This document shows, in pieces, positions 1-8,622 of a stretch of 64,000 nt of DNA; the stretch's first letter is position 1, and each line of letters begins with the position of its first letter. Under the pieces are notes generated by a model that saw nothing but the letters and a program-made list of their open reading frames with translations, made no database searches and was not told the DNA's origin. The stretch is from Acidobacteriota bacterium (GTDB lineage Bacteria; Acidobacteriota; Blastocatellia; UBA7656). A program made the translations under genes and the position numbers. The stretch lies in NCBI GenBank assembly GCA_016201275.1, contig JACQDB010000024.1, positions 1-64,000 on the forward strand, written 5' to 3'.

Positions 1-92
1 GATAATTCTTGCCTTCACTTGACCTTTGTTCAAAAGTTCCGTCAAATATCTTTCGTCTGCTTCACTTAGCTTTAGATGTTGTTTTTTCATAC
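1..92 (-). mobile_element. IS630-family transposase N-terminus, cut by window edge
   Basis: On the minus strand an ATG at 92 opens a frame that runs off the window. It reads MKKQHLKLSEADERYLTELL followed by NKGQVKARII. A pattern of LSEADER, a Leu-rich stretch and a basic KARII is what the N-terminal helix-turn-helix of IS630/Tc1-type transposases looks like. Only about 30 codons are visible, so the family call rests on this motif alone. It sits head to head with, and overlaps by 17 bp, the nominal start of the secreted repeat protein. That suggests the element landed at or near that gene's 5' end and removed its signal peptide. Confidence 0.55.
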
Positions 93-2151
93 ATCTATAG
101 AAATGACTAAAACACTTGAAAATTTAGGTTCCGGTGTATTTAATCCTCACGAAGTAGTCTTCTGGTATTCAGCGACCGGACATCAAAATCAAGACGTGTT
201 CTTTGTTCATGGCGGTTTTTTCAGTCTGTCTCAACCGAATCCAATTAGGGCAATAAACCAAGGAACGAATTCTCCAGTATCTGTTCAATCTCTATTCCAA
301 GATGGACCAACGACCGTCACATATGCTTATCTTTTTGAAAATGGCGCTACGACGGTTGCCCTTGTGAATCCTGCTACGACGCCATCCCTACCGCTGGGAT
401 ATACCACTTTCAATAATCTGGTTTATGACGTGCAGACCGACGCCGTGGTTTCGGGGCCGAACAAAGTCGCTTTCAATGTGCCTACTGTCACTGACTCAGC
501 GGTATTCGCCAACCTCAGAATTCTGCATCTTGAAAGAGACTCACTCGACCCGGATCGGTTGAGGTGGATTGATCGAACCATTCTTGCGCCTAACGCACCA
601 GCGCCCGATTTTGCTGCGAAAACTCTCTATGCCAAAGTCGAGGAGTTGGGCAAATTCGCTCTCGTTTCAGGCAATCAACCGTTGCCTCCAAATCCGCCGA
701 CGAATAATCTGGCGATTACAGGTGGCGCTTCACCCGACCCGGTTCGTGCCGATAATAATCTGACCTACACCGTCACCATAACCAACAACGGGCCGGATGC
801 TGCTACACAAGTGGTTACCAAAAGCCTTCTGTCACCAAATGTAAATTTCCTTTCAGCAACCACTAGCCAAGGGAGCAGTAAAGAAGCAGAAGGATTTATC
901 ATCTGCAATCTGGGAACTTTGAATGCCGGAGCCAGCGCGACCATTACGCTCAACGTCAAGACCACAGCGAACGGGTTGCAGCTTCCGCCACAAGGAAAAC
1001 CGATTGAAAGTACGACTATGGCGCGAGGCGACGAGACCGACACCGACTATGCAAACAATATCGTCACGACAAGCGCAACTCTGTTGCCGGACACCAATGC
1101 CACGCCAACTGTGAGTATATCAAGTCCGACGAATAACACTGTGCTGACAACTCCGGCGAATATCACGATCACGGCCAGCGCCAGCGACAGTGATGGCAGC
1201 ATCAGCGCAGTTGAGTTCTTTGACAATGGAAATTCCATCGGCACAGGCACGTCCGCAGGCGCGAATCAATACAGCATCACGTTGAACAATTTGACGGTTG
1301 GCTATCATTCCTTGCTGGCTATAGCGACGGACAATGCAGGCAAGGGCGCGGCTTCCAGTCTGGTCAACGTCACAGTAAATCCGCCCTTTATGGTAAACAT
1401 CACAAGCCCTGCAAACGAAGCGATATTTACTGCGTCAACACCTATCTTCATTATCTCTAAACCAGTTGACATAAACGGAACGATCAGCGGGGTGAATTTT
1501 TACGCCGACGGTTCTTTGCTCGGCGCAGGTACGGCGTTTTATGGCGGACAATACAGCTTGATTTGGAACAACGCGCCTGCTGGCAGACACTCTTTGACAG
1601 CAGTTGCGACAAATAATCTCGGAGCAACCGTAACCTCCCCCCCCCTTGCCATCACGGTCAACACTCCTCCGACAGCAAGCATTACCAGTCCGGCAAACGG
1701 GACATCGTATATGACTCCAGCAAATATAAACCTGACCGCCAGCGCCGGTGACAGCGATGGATTCATAGGGAGAGTTGACTTTTACGCGAACAATTCATTT
1801 ATCGGCACGGGAACACTCTTAGGTAGCAGCACAGTAACGGGTCCCAATCTTTATAATCTTATCTGGAACAACGTGCCTACTGGGGTTTACTCTGTGAAAG
1901 CGGTCGCCAGAGACAGTTCCGGGGCGACTGTTGCCTCGTCTCCGATTACCATCAACGTCAATGTGCCACCGACTGTGACAGCCATCTCTCCAGTCTCAGG
2001 TCCAGTTGCTGGCGGCACTTCGGTGACCATCACCGGCACTGGCTTTCAGGCTGGGGCGACCGTGACGCTTGGAGGAACCGCTGCGACAAACATCACAGTG
2101 GTGAGCAGCCGACAACCTGTCAGGCGCGTTGAGCAATGGCTTCATCTATAA
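76..2151 (+). CDS. Secreted DUF11/Big/IPT repeat protein, 5' part of frameshifted gene
   Basis: This is a 691-codon frame. After an unassigned N-terminal region of about 210 residues comes a DUF11-like domain (about 213-340, with TYTVTITNNGPDAAT and GTLNAGASATITLNV). Three bacterial Ig-like domains follow (about 345-640), each opening with a SITSPANG-type motif and containing DSDG and VDFYANN-type motifs. The start of an IPT/TIG domain (SPVSGPVAGGTSVTITGTGF) closes it. Such proteins are exported and act as surface or adhesive modules, but no signal peptide is visible. Met at 103 is an alternative start. The 5' end overlaps a transposase frame on the other strand, so the true start is probably lost. 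The last 15 codons are out of frame: a 62-bp loss inside the IPT unit shifts the reading frame into the next entry. Confidence 0.7.
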   Translation: MLFFHTSIEMTKTLENLGSGVFNPHEVVFWYSATGHQNQDVFFVHGGFFSLSQPNPIRAINQGTNSPVSVQSLFQDGPTTVTYAYLFENGATTVALVNPATTPSLPLGYTTFNNLVYDVQTDAVVSGPNKVAFNVPTVTDSAVFANLRILHLERDSLDPDRLRWIDRTILAPNAPAPDFAAKTLYAKVEELGKFALVSGNQPLPPNPPTNNLAITGGASPDPVRADNNLTYTVTITNNGPDAATQVVTKSLLSPNVNFLSATTSQGSSKEAEGFIICNLGTLNAGASATITLNVKTTANGLQLPPQGKPIESTTMARGDETDTDYANNIVTTSATLLPDTNATPTVSISSPTNNTVLTTPANITITASASDSDGSISAVEFFDNGNSIGTGTSAGANQYSITLNNLTVGYHSLLAIATDNAGKGAASSLVNVTVNPPFMVNITSPANEAIFTASTPIFIISKPVDINGTISGVNFYADGSLLGAGTAFYGGQYSLIWNNAPAGRHSLTAVATNNLGATVTSPPLAITVNTPPTASITSPANGTSYMTPANINLTASAGDSDGFIGRVDFYANNSFIGTGTLLGSSTVTGPNLYNLIWNNVPTGVYSVKAVARDSSGATVASSPITINVNVPPTVTAISPVSGPVAGGTSVTITGTGFQAGATVTLGGTAATNITVVSSRQPVRRVEQWLHL
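1969..2109 (+). repeat. 141-bp exact repeat, copy 1
   Basis: This is identical over 141 bp to 3182-3322. The other IPT units of the array are only similar to each other. Both copies stop at the same base, just after GTGAGCAGC, and both are followed by a truncated remainder of the unit. This copy lacks 62 bp compared with the normal 255-bp unit, which causes the frameshift. Confidence 0.9.
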
Positions 2152-4708
2152 CAATCCTGCGCCGACAGTGAGTTCCATTTCTCCGTCATCAGGACCCTTG
2201 GGAGGCGGGACCTCTGTAACTATCACCGGCAATGGCTTCCTCTCGGGCGCTACAGTCACTTTCGGAGGGGCTGGCGCGACCGGCGTAACCGTGGTGAGCA
2301 GCACGGCGATTACTGCAACCACTCCGGCGCATACTGCCGGAGCGGTCAATGTCGTAGTGACCAATACTGACACCCAATCTGGTACGCTGACGAACGGGTA
2401 CACCTATAACACAGCGCCTTCAGTCACCGCGATCTCTCCGACCTCAGGACCAGTCGGAGGCGGCACAACGGTGACCATAACCGGCACCGGATTCATTGCC
2501 GGAGCCACGGTAACCCTGGGAGGAGCAGCGGCGACCAGTGTAACCGTAGTCAGCAGCACCTCGATAACCGCTACTACGCCGCCACACGCTGCGGGTGCAG
2601 TCAATGTGGTCGTAACCAACAGCGACAATCAGTCTGGCACACTCACGAACGGGTTCACCTACAATCCACCGCCTACGGTCACGGCGATTTCCCCGGCGTC
2701 TGGCTCCACAGCAGGTGGAACCACAGTGACCATAACGGGTACAGGTTTCCGCTCTGGCGCGACCCTCACGCTGGGAGGAAGCGCCGCGACTGGCGTGAGT
2801 GTGATCAGCAGCACTTCGATAACGGCAACAACTCCGGCGCACGCGGCTGGGGCAGTCAATGTCGTAGTGACAAACAGCGACAACCAATCAGGAACTCTGA
2901 CTAACGGCTTCACCTATAATGCGGCACCAACTGTAACCGCCATTTCTCCGACATCAGGAGCAGTTGGGGGCGGCACTTCGATAACCATAACCGGCAACGG
3001 ATTCCTCGCGGGAGCTACGGTCACGCTCGGCGGAACCGTGGCAACAGGTGTAACCGTGGTCAGCAGCACTTCGATAACGGCAACGACTCCTTCCCACGCG
3101 GCTGGGGCAGTCAACGTCGTCGTCACCAATACGGATAGCCAGTCTGGCACACTGGCAAACGGTTTCACCTACAATTCAGCGCCGACTGTGACAGCCATCT
3201 CTCCAGTCTCAGGTCCAGTTGCTGGCGGCACTTCGGTGACCATCACCGGCACTGGCTTTCAGGCTGGGGCGACCGTGACGCTTGGAGGAACCGCTGCGAC
3301 AAACATCACAGTGGTGAGCAGCTTCACCTATATTCCGCCGCCGACCGTCACGGTAATCGCTCCTGCATCAGGACCGATTACCGGCGGTACAGCAGTTACC
3401 ATAACCGGCGCGGGTTTCCGATCCGGGGCTACGGTCACGGTTGGTGGAAACACGGCAACCAGCATCACCGTGGTCAGCAGCACTTCCATTACTGCTGCAA
3501 CCCCTGCACACGCTGCTGGCACAGTTGATGTGGTCGTAACCAATAACGATAACCAATCCGGCGCGCTGACAAACGGCTTCACCTACATTCCGCCGCCAGC
3601 AATTGCCTCAATCTCACCTTCACAAGGAGCAATTGGCGGAGGGACGCTAGTCACTATAAGCGGCAGCGGCTTCCGAGTTGGCGCTGTAGTTGCGTTGGGT
3701 GGAACCGCTGCAACTAACGTCAGCGTGACCAGCGCCACTTCCATTACGGCCACCACTCCTGCGCATACTGCGGGGCAAGTTAATGTAGTCGTAACCAACG
3801 CCGACGGTCAGTTTGGAACTTTGACTAACGGGTTCACCTACAACCCAGGACCGACGGTGACGACTATTTCTCCCGCCTCAGGACCGATTAGTGGAGGCAC
3901 CTTGGTGACCATCACGGGTACAGGATTTTTGTCCGGCGCTTTAGTAACGATAGGGGGCGTCGCTGCTACGAACATATCTGTGGTGAGCGGCACTTCCATC
4001 ACCGCCACTTCGCCCGCGCATTTTTCAGGATCAGTAGATGTAGTAGTCACAAACCCCGGCGGTGGGAGTGGTGCCTTGCTAATGGGATTCACCTTCACGA
4101 TTTTCGAAGATGATTTCAGCAAGTTAATCCTTGATACCACAAAGTGGTCTCGCACCCTCTTCAGCAGTACACAGAATACGAGCATAGCGGTCGGAAACTC
4201 CAATGGTGGGCTACTAATCGGTCCACTACTTCAAAAGATGGCGGGAAATAACTACAACGGAATCAGCTCTCTGTCCACCTTCGACTTCACGGGTACCTAC
4301 GGCTTCGTGCAGATCGTTCAGGCTGCGTCTGCCTCGACTCAGGCGCAGGCGCAGATGACAGCCGGATCAAGCATTAAGAACTGGTACCGGATCGAAGTTC
4401 AGGGCAACACGCTGAAGTGTGTAAAGAGTATCGGGCAAGTCGTTACTACTCTTTTCACCACTCCATACAATTTGAACAACCATCAGTTCTTGCGAATCAG
4501 GCATGACTCTGCGAGTGGAAAAGTCGTTTTTGAGACCGCTCCAAACAATGCGGGATTACCAGGGAACTGGTCGCAACAGTACAGCGAGACGTGGGACACC
4601 AGCGTTATCTTAGGAACGATCACATTTGAGATTAAGGCTGGAACCTTCCAATCAGAGGTGAGTCCAGGAAGCGTGACCTTCGATAATTTCAGAGTCGCCA
4701 AGCCCTAA
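2129..4708 (+). CDS. IPT/TIG repeat array with C-terminal lectin-like domain, 3' part of frameshifted gene
   Basis: This is an 859-codon frame continuing the upstream gene in another frame; its nominal TTG start is an artefact of the frameshift. It holds eight IPT/TIG repeats of 85 residues (255 bp), each with a TAISP.SGP..GGT.VTITG.GF core and ending in TNGFTYN. The fifth, from 3182, is short by 96 bp (32 residues) but stays in frame. From about residue 660 a non-repeated domain (EDDFSKLILDTTKWSRT ... VTFDNFRV) looks like a concanavalin/LamG-type or DUF1080-like beta sandwich, as in carbohydrate-binding modules. The likely location is the cell surface or outside the cell. Long frames on the opposite strand are shadows of the repeat. 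The gene is probably non-functional as assembled, unless the frameshift is an assembly error. Confidence 0.75.
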   Translation: MSNGFIYNNPAPTVSSISPSSGPLGGGTSVTITGNGFLSGATVTFGGAGATGVTVVSSTAITATTPAHTAGAVNVVVTNTDTQSGTLTNGYTYNTAPSVTAISPTSGPVGGGTTVTITGTGFIAGATVTLGGAAATSVTVVSSTSITATTPPHAAGAVNVVVTNSDNQSGTLTNGFTYNPPPTVTAISPASGSTAGGTTVTITGTGFRSGATLTLGGSAATGVSVISSTSITATTPAHAAGAVNVVVTNSDNQSGTLTNGFTYNAAPTVTAISPTSGAVGGGTSITITGNGFLAGATVTLGGTVATGVTVVSSTSITATTPSHAAGAVNVVVTNTDSQSGTLANGFTYNSAPTVTAISPVSGPVAGGTSVTITGTGFQAGATVTLGGTAATNITVVSSFTYIPPPTVTVIAPASGPITGGTAVTITGAGFRSGATVTVGGNTATSITVVSSTSITAATPAHAAGTVDVVVTNNDNQSGALTNGFTYIPPPAIASISPSQGAIGGGTLVTISGSGFRVGAVVALGGTAATNVSVTSATSITATTPAHTAGQVNVVVTNADGQFGTLTNGFTYNPGPTVTTISPASGPISGGTLVTITGTGFLSGALVTIGGVAATNISVVSGTSITATSPAHFSGSVDVVVTNPGGGSGALLMGFTFTIFEDDFSKLILDTTKWSRTLFSSTQNTSIAVGNSNGGLLIGPLLQKMAGNNYNGISSLSTFDFTGTYGFVQIVQAASASTQAQAQMTAGSSIKNWYRIEVQGNTLKCVKSIGQVVTTLFTTPYNLNNHQFLRIRHDSASGKVVFETAPNNAGLPGNWSQQYSETWDTSVILGTITFEIKAGTFQSEVSPGSVTFDNFRVAKP
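3182..3322 (+). repeat. 141-bp exact repeat, copy 2
   Basis: This is identical to 1969-2109. Here the unit jumps directly from VVSS to FTYIPPP, losing 96 bp in frame. Identical sequence and an identical break point in two units is unusual for a diverged array. It points to recent gene conversion or to an assembler joining the same contig end twice. Confidence 0.9.
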
Positions 4709-4739
4709 TGCCTGGCAGAGAACCTGACGCTAGTTTGGA

Positions 4740-4770
4740 CTGTAGGGCGGTTATCTTGATCGCCCTACAG
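4740..4770 (+). terminator. Hairpin after the IPT gene
   Basis: There is a perfect 10-bp inverted repeat (CTGTAGGGCG ... CGCCCTACAG) with an 11-nt loop, 32 bp after the stop codon. No T tract follows, so it may be a repeat hairpin rather than an intrinsic terminator. Confidence 0.4.
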
Positions 4771-4803
4771 CGAATCTCATTGGCTCGCGACCCACGACAC
4801 CTG

Positions 4804-4834
4804 GTTGAGAGGCGGTCTCCAACCGCCTCTCAAC
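4804..4834. repeat. GTTGAG-type hairpin repeat
   Basis: This is a perfect 13-bp inverted repeat, GTTGAGAGGCGGT and its complement, around a 5-nt loop. Related GTTGAGnAGCGGT hairpins occur at about 31185-31272 and 53370-53422, and inside the 127-bp elements at 29240 and 38841. Confidence 0.7.
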
Positions 4835-4848
4835 AAATCGCACACATT

Positions 4849-4944
4849 GGCAAGCCGCTATATTACTATCGGGTGCAAGCCTACAGCGGCACGGGCGACT
4901 CGGCGTATTCCAACACCGCCTCGGCAACGACGCCGAATCGGTGA
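4849..4944 (+). pseudogene. Fibronectin type III C-terminal remnant
   Basis: The frame reads GKPLYYYRVQAYSGTGDSAY followed by SNTASATTPNR and a stop. This is the last strand pair of an FN3 domain, comparable with the end of the GH44 protein in this window (YFYRVQAVNQ...SAYSNR). Upstream of it in the same frame there are only hairpin repeats. It is therefore a leftover of a larger secreted protein, not a gene. The nominal frame from 4708 has no other support. Confidence 0.5.
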
Positions 4945-5024
4945 AGGAGTTGGGGATTAACAACAAGGGGATGATTCGTTGCAACCACGAATCATCCCAA
5001 AAATAAAAACTATGTGAGGGATTT

Positions 5025-5126
5025 ATGAATAAACCCAAAATATCAACTATTCTCGGCGTGTTTTTCTCTGCTCCTTATCTAATAGGCATTATCGGGAATC
5101 GGCAAATTGCGTCTGTAATTGCCTGA
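5025..5126 (+). CDS. Short truncated signal-peptide-like ORF
   Basis: This is a 33-codon frame (MNKPKISTILGVFFSAPYLI, then GIIGNRQIASVIA) preceded by TGTGAGGG. The start looks like a secretion signal, but the frame runs into the inverted-repeat element at 5087 and stops there. It may be a gene start cut off by that element, or chance. Confidence 0.2.
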   Translation: MNKPKISTILGVFFSAPYLIGIIGNRQIASVIA

Positions 5127-5159
5127 AAGGTAATGGCAGAAATCTTATTCCCGATAATG
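5087..5159. repeat. 73-bp element with 13-bp inverted ends
   Basis: CATTATCGGGAAT at 5087-5099 is exactly inverted at 5147-5159. It is a small palindromic insertion-like element; no second copy was seen in this window. Confidence 0.55.
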
Positions 5160-5177
5160 TCTAATGCTGATAATTGG

Positions 5178-5433
5178 TAACTACCCAGCTTGGTTGAAAA
5201 TTGCCGGTCGCTTCGTTTTTGCGCCAGAGGCGCACAGGAGATTCGCCCGTGGGAAAGCCACGGGAAGGCGCAGGCGGCTTGACGGTCGCGCTCTGACAGA
5301 GCGCCGGAGGCTGGCGGCAATCTATCTCCTGCACCCTTTCAGGGCGCGCCGCGTTTGCCCAAACTTGGTTCCAGTGCCTTCACCACTGGCGAATCTCCTG
5401 TGCGCCTCCGGCGCAACTACGGCTGGGTAGTTA
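5178..5433. repeat. GC-rich composite palindromic element (TAACTACCCAGC ends), copy 1
   Basis: It is bounded by TAACTACCCAGC and GCTGGGTAGTTA. The interior holds palindromic blocks (GCGCCAGAGGCGC, GCCGCCTGCG-type and CACCCTTTCAGGG-type). The same blocks recur inverted at 30841-31337, and the same end motif recurs at 12823-13077 and 17141-17210. No credible gene lies within. Confidence 0.65.
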
Positions 5434-5533
5434 GAGTGTGTCGCAAAATCCCAGCAGCCGCCCATATATTGTGGATCGTAAAACCATCGCACACAATATC
5501 TGGGCAACACATCCATTTATGCGACACGCTCTA
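5432..5533. mobile_element. MITE-like element family A, copy 1
   Basis: This is a 102-bp imperfect palindrome with ends TAGAGTGTGTCGCA and TGCGACACGCTCTA and a core containing CACAATATCTGGGCA. Three more copies lie at 17041, 30739 and 36512. The ends start and finish with TA, as in TA-duplicating IS630/Tc1-type elements. Confidence 0.75.
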
Positions 5534-5635
5534 TATGCGCGGCACACCAAGATTCGGGGGGACTAATTCAACTGGCTGAATAATCCTGCGGCTCATAAAG
5601 TATCATTCTCCGAATCTTGGTGTGCCGCGCATATA
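5532..5635. mobile_element. 104-bp element with perfect 26-bp inverted ends
   Basis: Bases 5532-5557 (starting TATATGCGCGGCACACCAAG) are exactly inverted at 5610-5635, around a 52-bp interior. It directly follows the family A copy, sharing its terminal TA. Perfect arms suggest recent insertion or strong structural selection. No coding potential was seen. Confidence 0.7.
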
Positions 5636-5780
5636 GTTACTTGAGAGAAGCGGTTATCTCGATTGATTGGACTCTTGGGACAGCGTTGAGTGACGTGAAT
5701 ATCATAGTATTCTTCTGGATAAGTAATCTCGCAAAATGGGCAGTTCTTTAGATTGCTCATTGCATCTTTCCTTATCGGAA

Positions 5781-6191
5781 CTATAGCCCGGCCAGTTCCG
5801 CCAGTCGTTGATATTGCTTTGGGTTTACCGGCATCACCGACAGGCGCGGCAGCTTGACCAGGGCGAAGTCGGCGAATTCGGGCAGTGCTTTGATCGCGCT
5901 CAAAGTCACCGGGCGGTTGACGCGCTTGTTCGGTTTCAGATCAATGACGACGAGTTTTTCGTTGTTGGCTTTGGGGTCTGGATACGGGTTGCTGGTCGCC
6001 GTCGCCAAGCCGACTAAAGCTTTTTCCGCGCCCGTATGATAGATCAAAATCACATCGCCTTTTTTCATCTGGCGAAGGTTTTGCAGAGCGAGATTGTTGG
6101 TCACGCCATCCCAAACGGCAGAGCCGTCTTTTATCAAATCGTCGAAGCCATATTCTTCGGGGTCGCTTTTCAAAAGCCAATAATTCGCCAT
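5781..6191 (-). CDS. EVE domain protein
   Basis: A 136-residue protein starting MANYWLLKSDPEEYGFDDL, the hallmark opening of EVE (formerly DUF55, PUA-like) proteins. Further family features are WDGVTNN.ALQNL, MKKGDVILIYHTG and VGLATA. EVE folds bind modified bases in DNA or RNA and often sit near restriction systems, but nothing adjacent defines its substrate. A longer frame to 6275 exists, but the extra 28 codons are translated from a palindromic repeat, so the ATG at 6191 was chosen. It ends close to the stop of the downstream repeats and is followed upstream by the E1 gene on the same strand. Confidence 0.85.
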   Translation of the reverse strand: MANYWLLKSDPEEYGFDDLIKDGSAVWDGVTNNLALQNLRQMKKGDVILIYHTGAEKALVGLATATSNPYPDPKANNEKLVVIDLKPNKRVNRPVTLSAIKALPEFADFALVKLPRLSVMPVNPKQYQRLAELAGL

Positions 6192-6224
6192 CGTATTTTT
6201 ATTCGCCACGAAAGACCTGAGAAA

Positions 6225-6251
6225 CACGAAGATCAGAATCTGATCTTCGTG
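6225..6251. repeat. CACGAAGATCAGA palindrome
   Basis: These are perfect 13-bp arms around one base, within a wider imperfect palindrome of CACGAA/TTCGTG motifs (about 6206-6272). It lies between the EVE gene and the E1 gene and could act as a bidirectional transcript end. Confidence 0.5.
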
Positions 6252-6285
6252 CTTTTCGTGTTCTTCGTGGTTCAAATTCTCCTGT

Positions 6286-8403
6286 TCAGTAACGCGCTAA
6301 TTCTATGATGCTCGTCGCAATGTCTTCGACCTGCGGCAGGATTTCGTCTTCCAAATCGGGGCAATAGGCAACGAAGGTATCGGTCGCCGCAACTCTCCGC
6401 ACCGGCCCATCGAGATGCGCGAATAATTCATCGGCAATGCGTGCGGCGATCTCTGCGCCGTAGCCCCACGAGCGCGTGTCTTCATGCACGACTATCGCTT
6501 TGCTGGTTTTTTTGACCGAGGCGACGATAGCTTGCCAATCGTAAGGATTCAGACTTCTGAGGTCTAGCACCTCGCAACGTATGCCCTGTTCTTCTTCGAC
6601 TTTTTTGGCCGCGACCACTGAACGAAAGACCGTCGCGCCATAAGTGATAATCGAAACGTCCGCGCCTTCGCGCACGACTTTGGCTTTGCCGAAGGGAATC
6701 ATGAATTCTTTACCGGGATAAGCGCCTTTGTTGTGCGTCTGGCGATAGAGGTGTTTGTGTTCGAGGAACAACACAGGGTCGTCGCAACGAATCGCCGTTC
6801 TCAATAAACCTATGGCATCGAGCGCTGTCGAAGGCATCACGACGCGCACCCCTGGCGTGTGCGTAAAGATACTTTCGCCGCATTGACTGTGATAAATCGC
6901 GCCGCCGGTCAGATAGCCGCCAATGGCGACGCGGACGACGAGTGGGCATTTGAACGCGCCGTTGGAGCGCCAGCGCAGCACCGGCAATTCATCGCGCAGT
7001 TGCATCATCGCCGGCCATATATAATCGAAGAATTGAATTTCGGCTACAGGCTTCAAGCCGCGCGTCGCCATGCCGATGGCGCGGCCTACGATGTTGGCTT
7101 CGGCCAGCGGCGAATTGAAGACACGGGCGCTGCCGAATTTTCTTTGTAGATTGGCGGTCGCTTTGAAGACCCCGCCTTTGCCTTTCACTTGGTCCAAATA
7201 TTGTTCGCGGCTGCAATCGGCAACGTCTTCGCCAAAGACCACTATGCGTTCATCGCGTTCCATCTCGTCGTGCAGACAGGCGTTGATCAAGTCAATCATC
7301 GTCGTTTGATTGCCACTAAATTCGGGGCGCTCTTCGTTGTCAAAGGCTTTTGCGGTCGGGTCAACCTCAGGCGAATAGACGAAATTATAAATCGTATTTT
7401 TCGCCGGTCTGACGGCAGCGATGGCAGCATCAGCAGCGGCGGCAACTTCGTCATCCACTTCGGCAACGATGCGGGCAATGTCATCTTCGCTGGCCAAGCC
7501 CTCTTTGATGAGCCGCGCTGGAAACGCATTGAGGGGATCGCGTTGGGCTTCCGTCTGGCGCTCGCTTTCTGGTCGGTACAAAACTTCGTCGTCCGATAGC
7601 GAATGCGAATAAGGGCGGACGACGCTGGCGCGCACCAGCGCCGCACCTTTGCCTTCGCGGCAATAGGCGACAGCACGTTGCAGCGTCTCGAAGCTGGCAA
7701 TAGGGTCGCAGCCGTCAACCTCTTCGATGTACAAATTGGGATAACCGCTCACCAGTTTGGTGATGTTGCCGCCAGCGGTTTGCACTTCGACCGGCGTAGA
7801 GATAGCGTAGCCGTTGTCTTCAATCAGGTACAACACCGGTAATTTCAAATTGCAGGCGGTGTTCAACGATTCATAAAACTCGCCTTCGCTGGTGGTGCCA
7901 TCGCCGCACGAAACGTAAGTGATGGCATCGGGTTGGTAGCCTGCGAGCAACTCCGCTTGGCCCAGCAACCCGGCGCGGAAGTTCGCTTCGGCGCAGCCTA
8001 TGGCTTGTAAGAACTGGGTTCCGGTGGTGGATGATTGCGTGACGATGTTGAGTTGCGGAATGGCCCAGTGATTGGGCATCTGTCTGCCGCCCGACGACGG
8101 ATCAGCCGCCGCGCCGGTGGATTGCAACAACATATCGAGCGGCGACATACCGAGCGTCAAGCACAAAGCGCGGTCGCGGTAGTAGGGATAGAACCAGTCA
8201 TAGCCGGGTTTGAGCGCTAGGCCAGCGGCGACCAAAACGGCTTCGTGTCCTGCGCCCGACAGTTGAAAAAAGATTTTGTTCTGCCGCTTGAGTTGAATCT
8301 CTTTGTCGTCTATGCGCCGCGACATGAGCATGAGGCGATAGACTTTGAGCATGGTTTCGCGGTCATAGTGAAGTTGATTTTCCAGTTGCGGTTGAAAAGC
8401 CAT
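6286..8403 (-). CDS. Fused E1 alpha-beta 2-oxoacid dehydrogenase (branched-chain or pyruvate type)
   Basis: This 705-residue protein joins a complete E1 alpha (about 1-340) and E1 beta (about 365-705), normally two genes. It catalyses thiamine-diphosphate-dependent decarboxylation of a 2-oxoacid and transfers the acyl group to lipoyl-E2 in the cytoplasm. The thiamine diphosphate motif is intact: GDGTTSEG at 167-174 through EDNGYAIST near 195. The beta half has [36 protein letters not shown] and LVRVAIGG-type segments. The start ATG at 8403 follows GGAG at good spacing. The sequence resembles fused enzymes annotated as 2-oxoisovalerate dehydrogenase, but substrate choice cannot be read from it. 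No E2 or E3 gene is adjacent. Confidence 0.88.
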   Translation of the reverse strand: MAFQPQLENQLHYDRETMLKVYRLMLMSRRIDDKEIQLKRQNKIFFQLSGAGHEAVLVAAGLALKPGYDWFYPYYRDRALCLTLGMSPLDMLLQSTGAAADPSSGGRQMPNHWAIPQLNIVTQSSTTGTQFLQAIGCAEANFRAGLLGQAELLAGYQPDAITYVSCGDGTTSEGEFYESLNTACNLKLPVLYLIEDNGYAISTPVEVQTAGGNITKLVSGYPNLYIEEVDGCDPIASFETLQRAVAYCREGKGAALVRASVVRPYSHSLSDDEVLYRPESERQTEAQRDPLNAFPARLIKEGLASEDDIARIVAEVDDEVAAAADAAIAAVRPAKNTIYNFVYSPEVDPTAKAFDNEERPEFSGNQTTMIDLINACLHDEMERDERIVVFGEDVADCSREQYLDQVKGKGGVFKATANLQRKFGSARVFNSPLAEANIVGRAIGMATRGLKPVAEIQFFDYIWPAMMQLRDELPVLRWRSNGAFKCPLVVRVAIGGYLTGGAIYHSQCGESIFTHTPGVRVVMPSTALDAIGLLRTAIRCDDPVLFLEHKHLYRQTHNKGAYPGKEFMIPFGKAKVVREGADVSIITYGATVFRSVVAAKKVEEEQGIRCEVLDLRSLNPYDWQAIVASVKKTSKAIVVHEDTRSWGYGAEIAARIADELFAHLDGPVRRVAATDTFVAYCPDLEDEILPQVEDIATSIIELARY

Positions 8404-8417
8404 ATGGTTTCTCCGTT

Positions 8418-8544
8418 AGGATGGTGGATGAAATCAAGTGCAAGTTCAGAGTTACGCCTAAAGGCGTGAAGCGTCTGCGTCAACTCACGCCTAAAGGCGT
8501 AACTCTGAACTTCAAGAATTGCGTCTTATTTCATCCACCATCCT
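8418..8544. mobile_element. 127-bp palindromic element family D, complete copy
   Basis: The outer arms AGGATGGTGGATGAAAT and its complement (8418-8434, 8528-8544) are perfect over 17 bp. The inner arms GTTCAGAGTTACGCCT / AGGCGTAACTCTGAAC are nearly perfect. It fills most of the gap upstream of the E1 gene. A right-half copy lies at 29365-29417. Confidence 0.7.
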
Positions 8545-8622
8545 TAGTTGCTCTATGAATTGTTGCGACTCAAGTACAGTTCGCCCTGATAATCGCGCAC
8601 GCCTATGACATACCGTCTTCCT

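Noticed and set aside
2146-3798. Series of 84-residue frames on the minus strand, spaced 255 bp
   Set aside because: They are mirror translations of the IPT/TIG repeat units; spacing equals the repeat length and the sequence is low-complexity Val/Thr/Pro.
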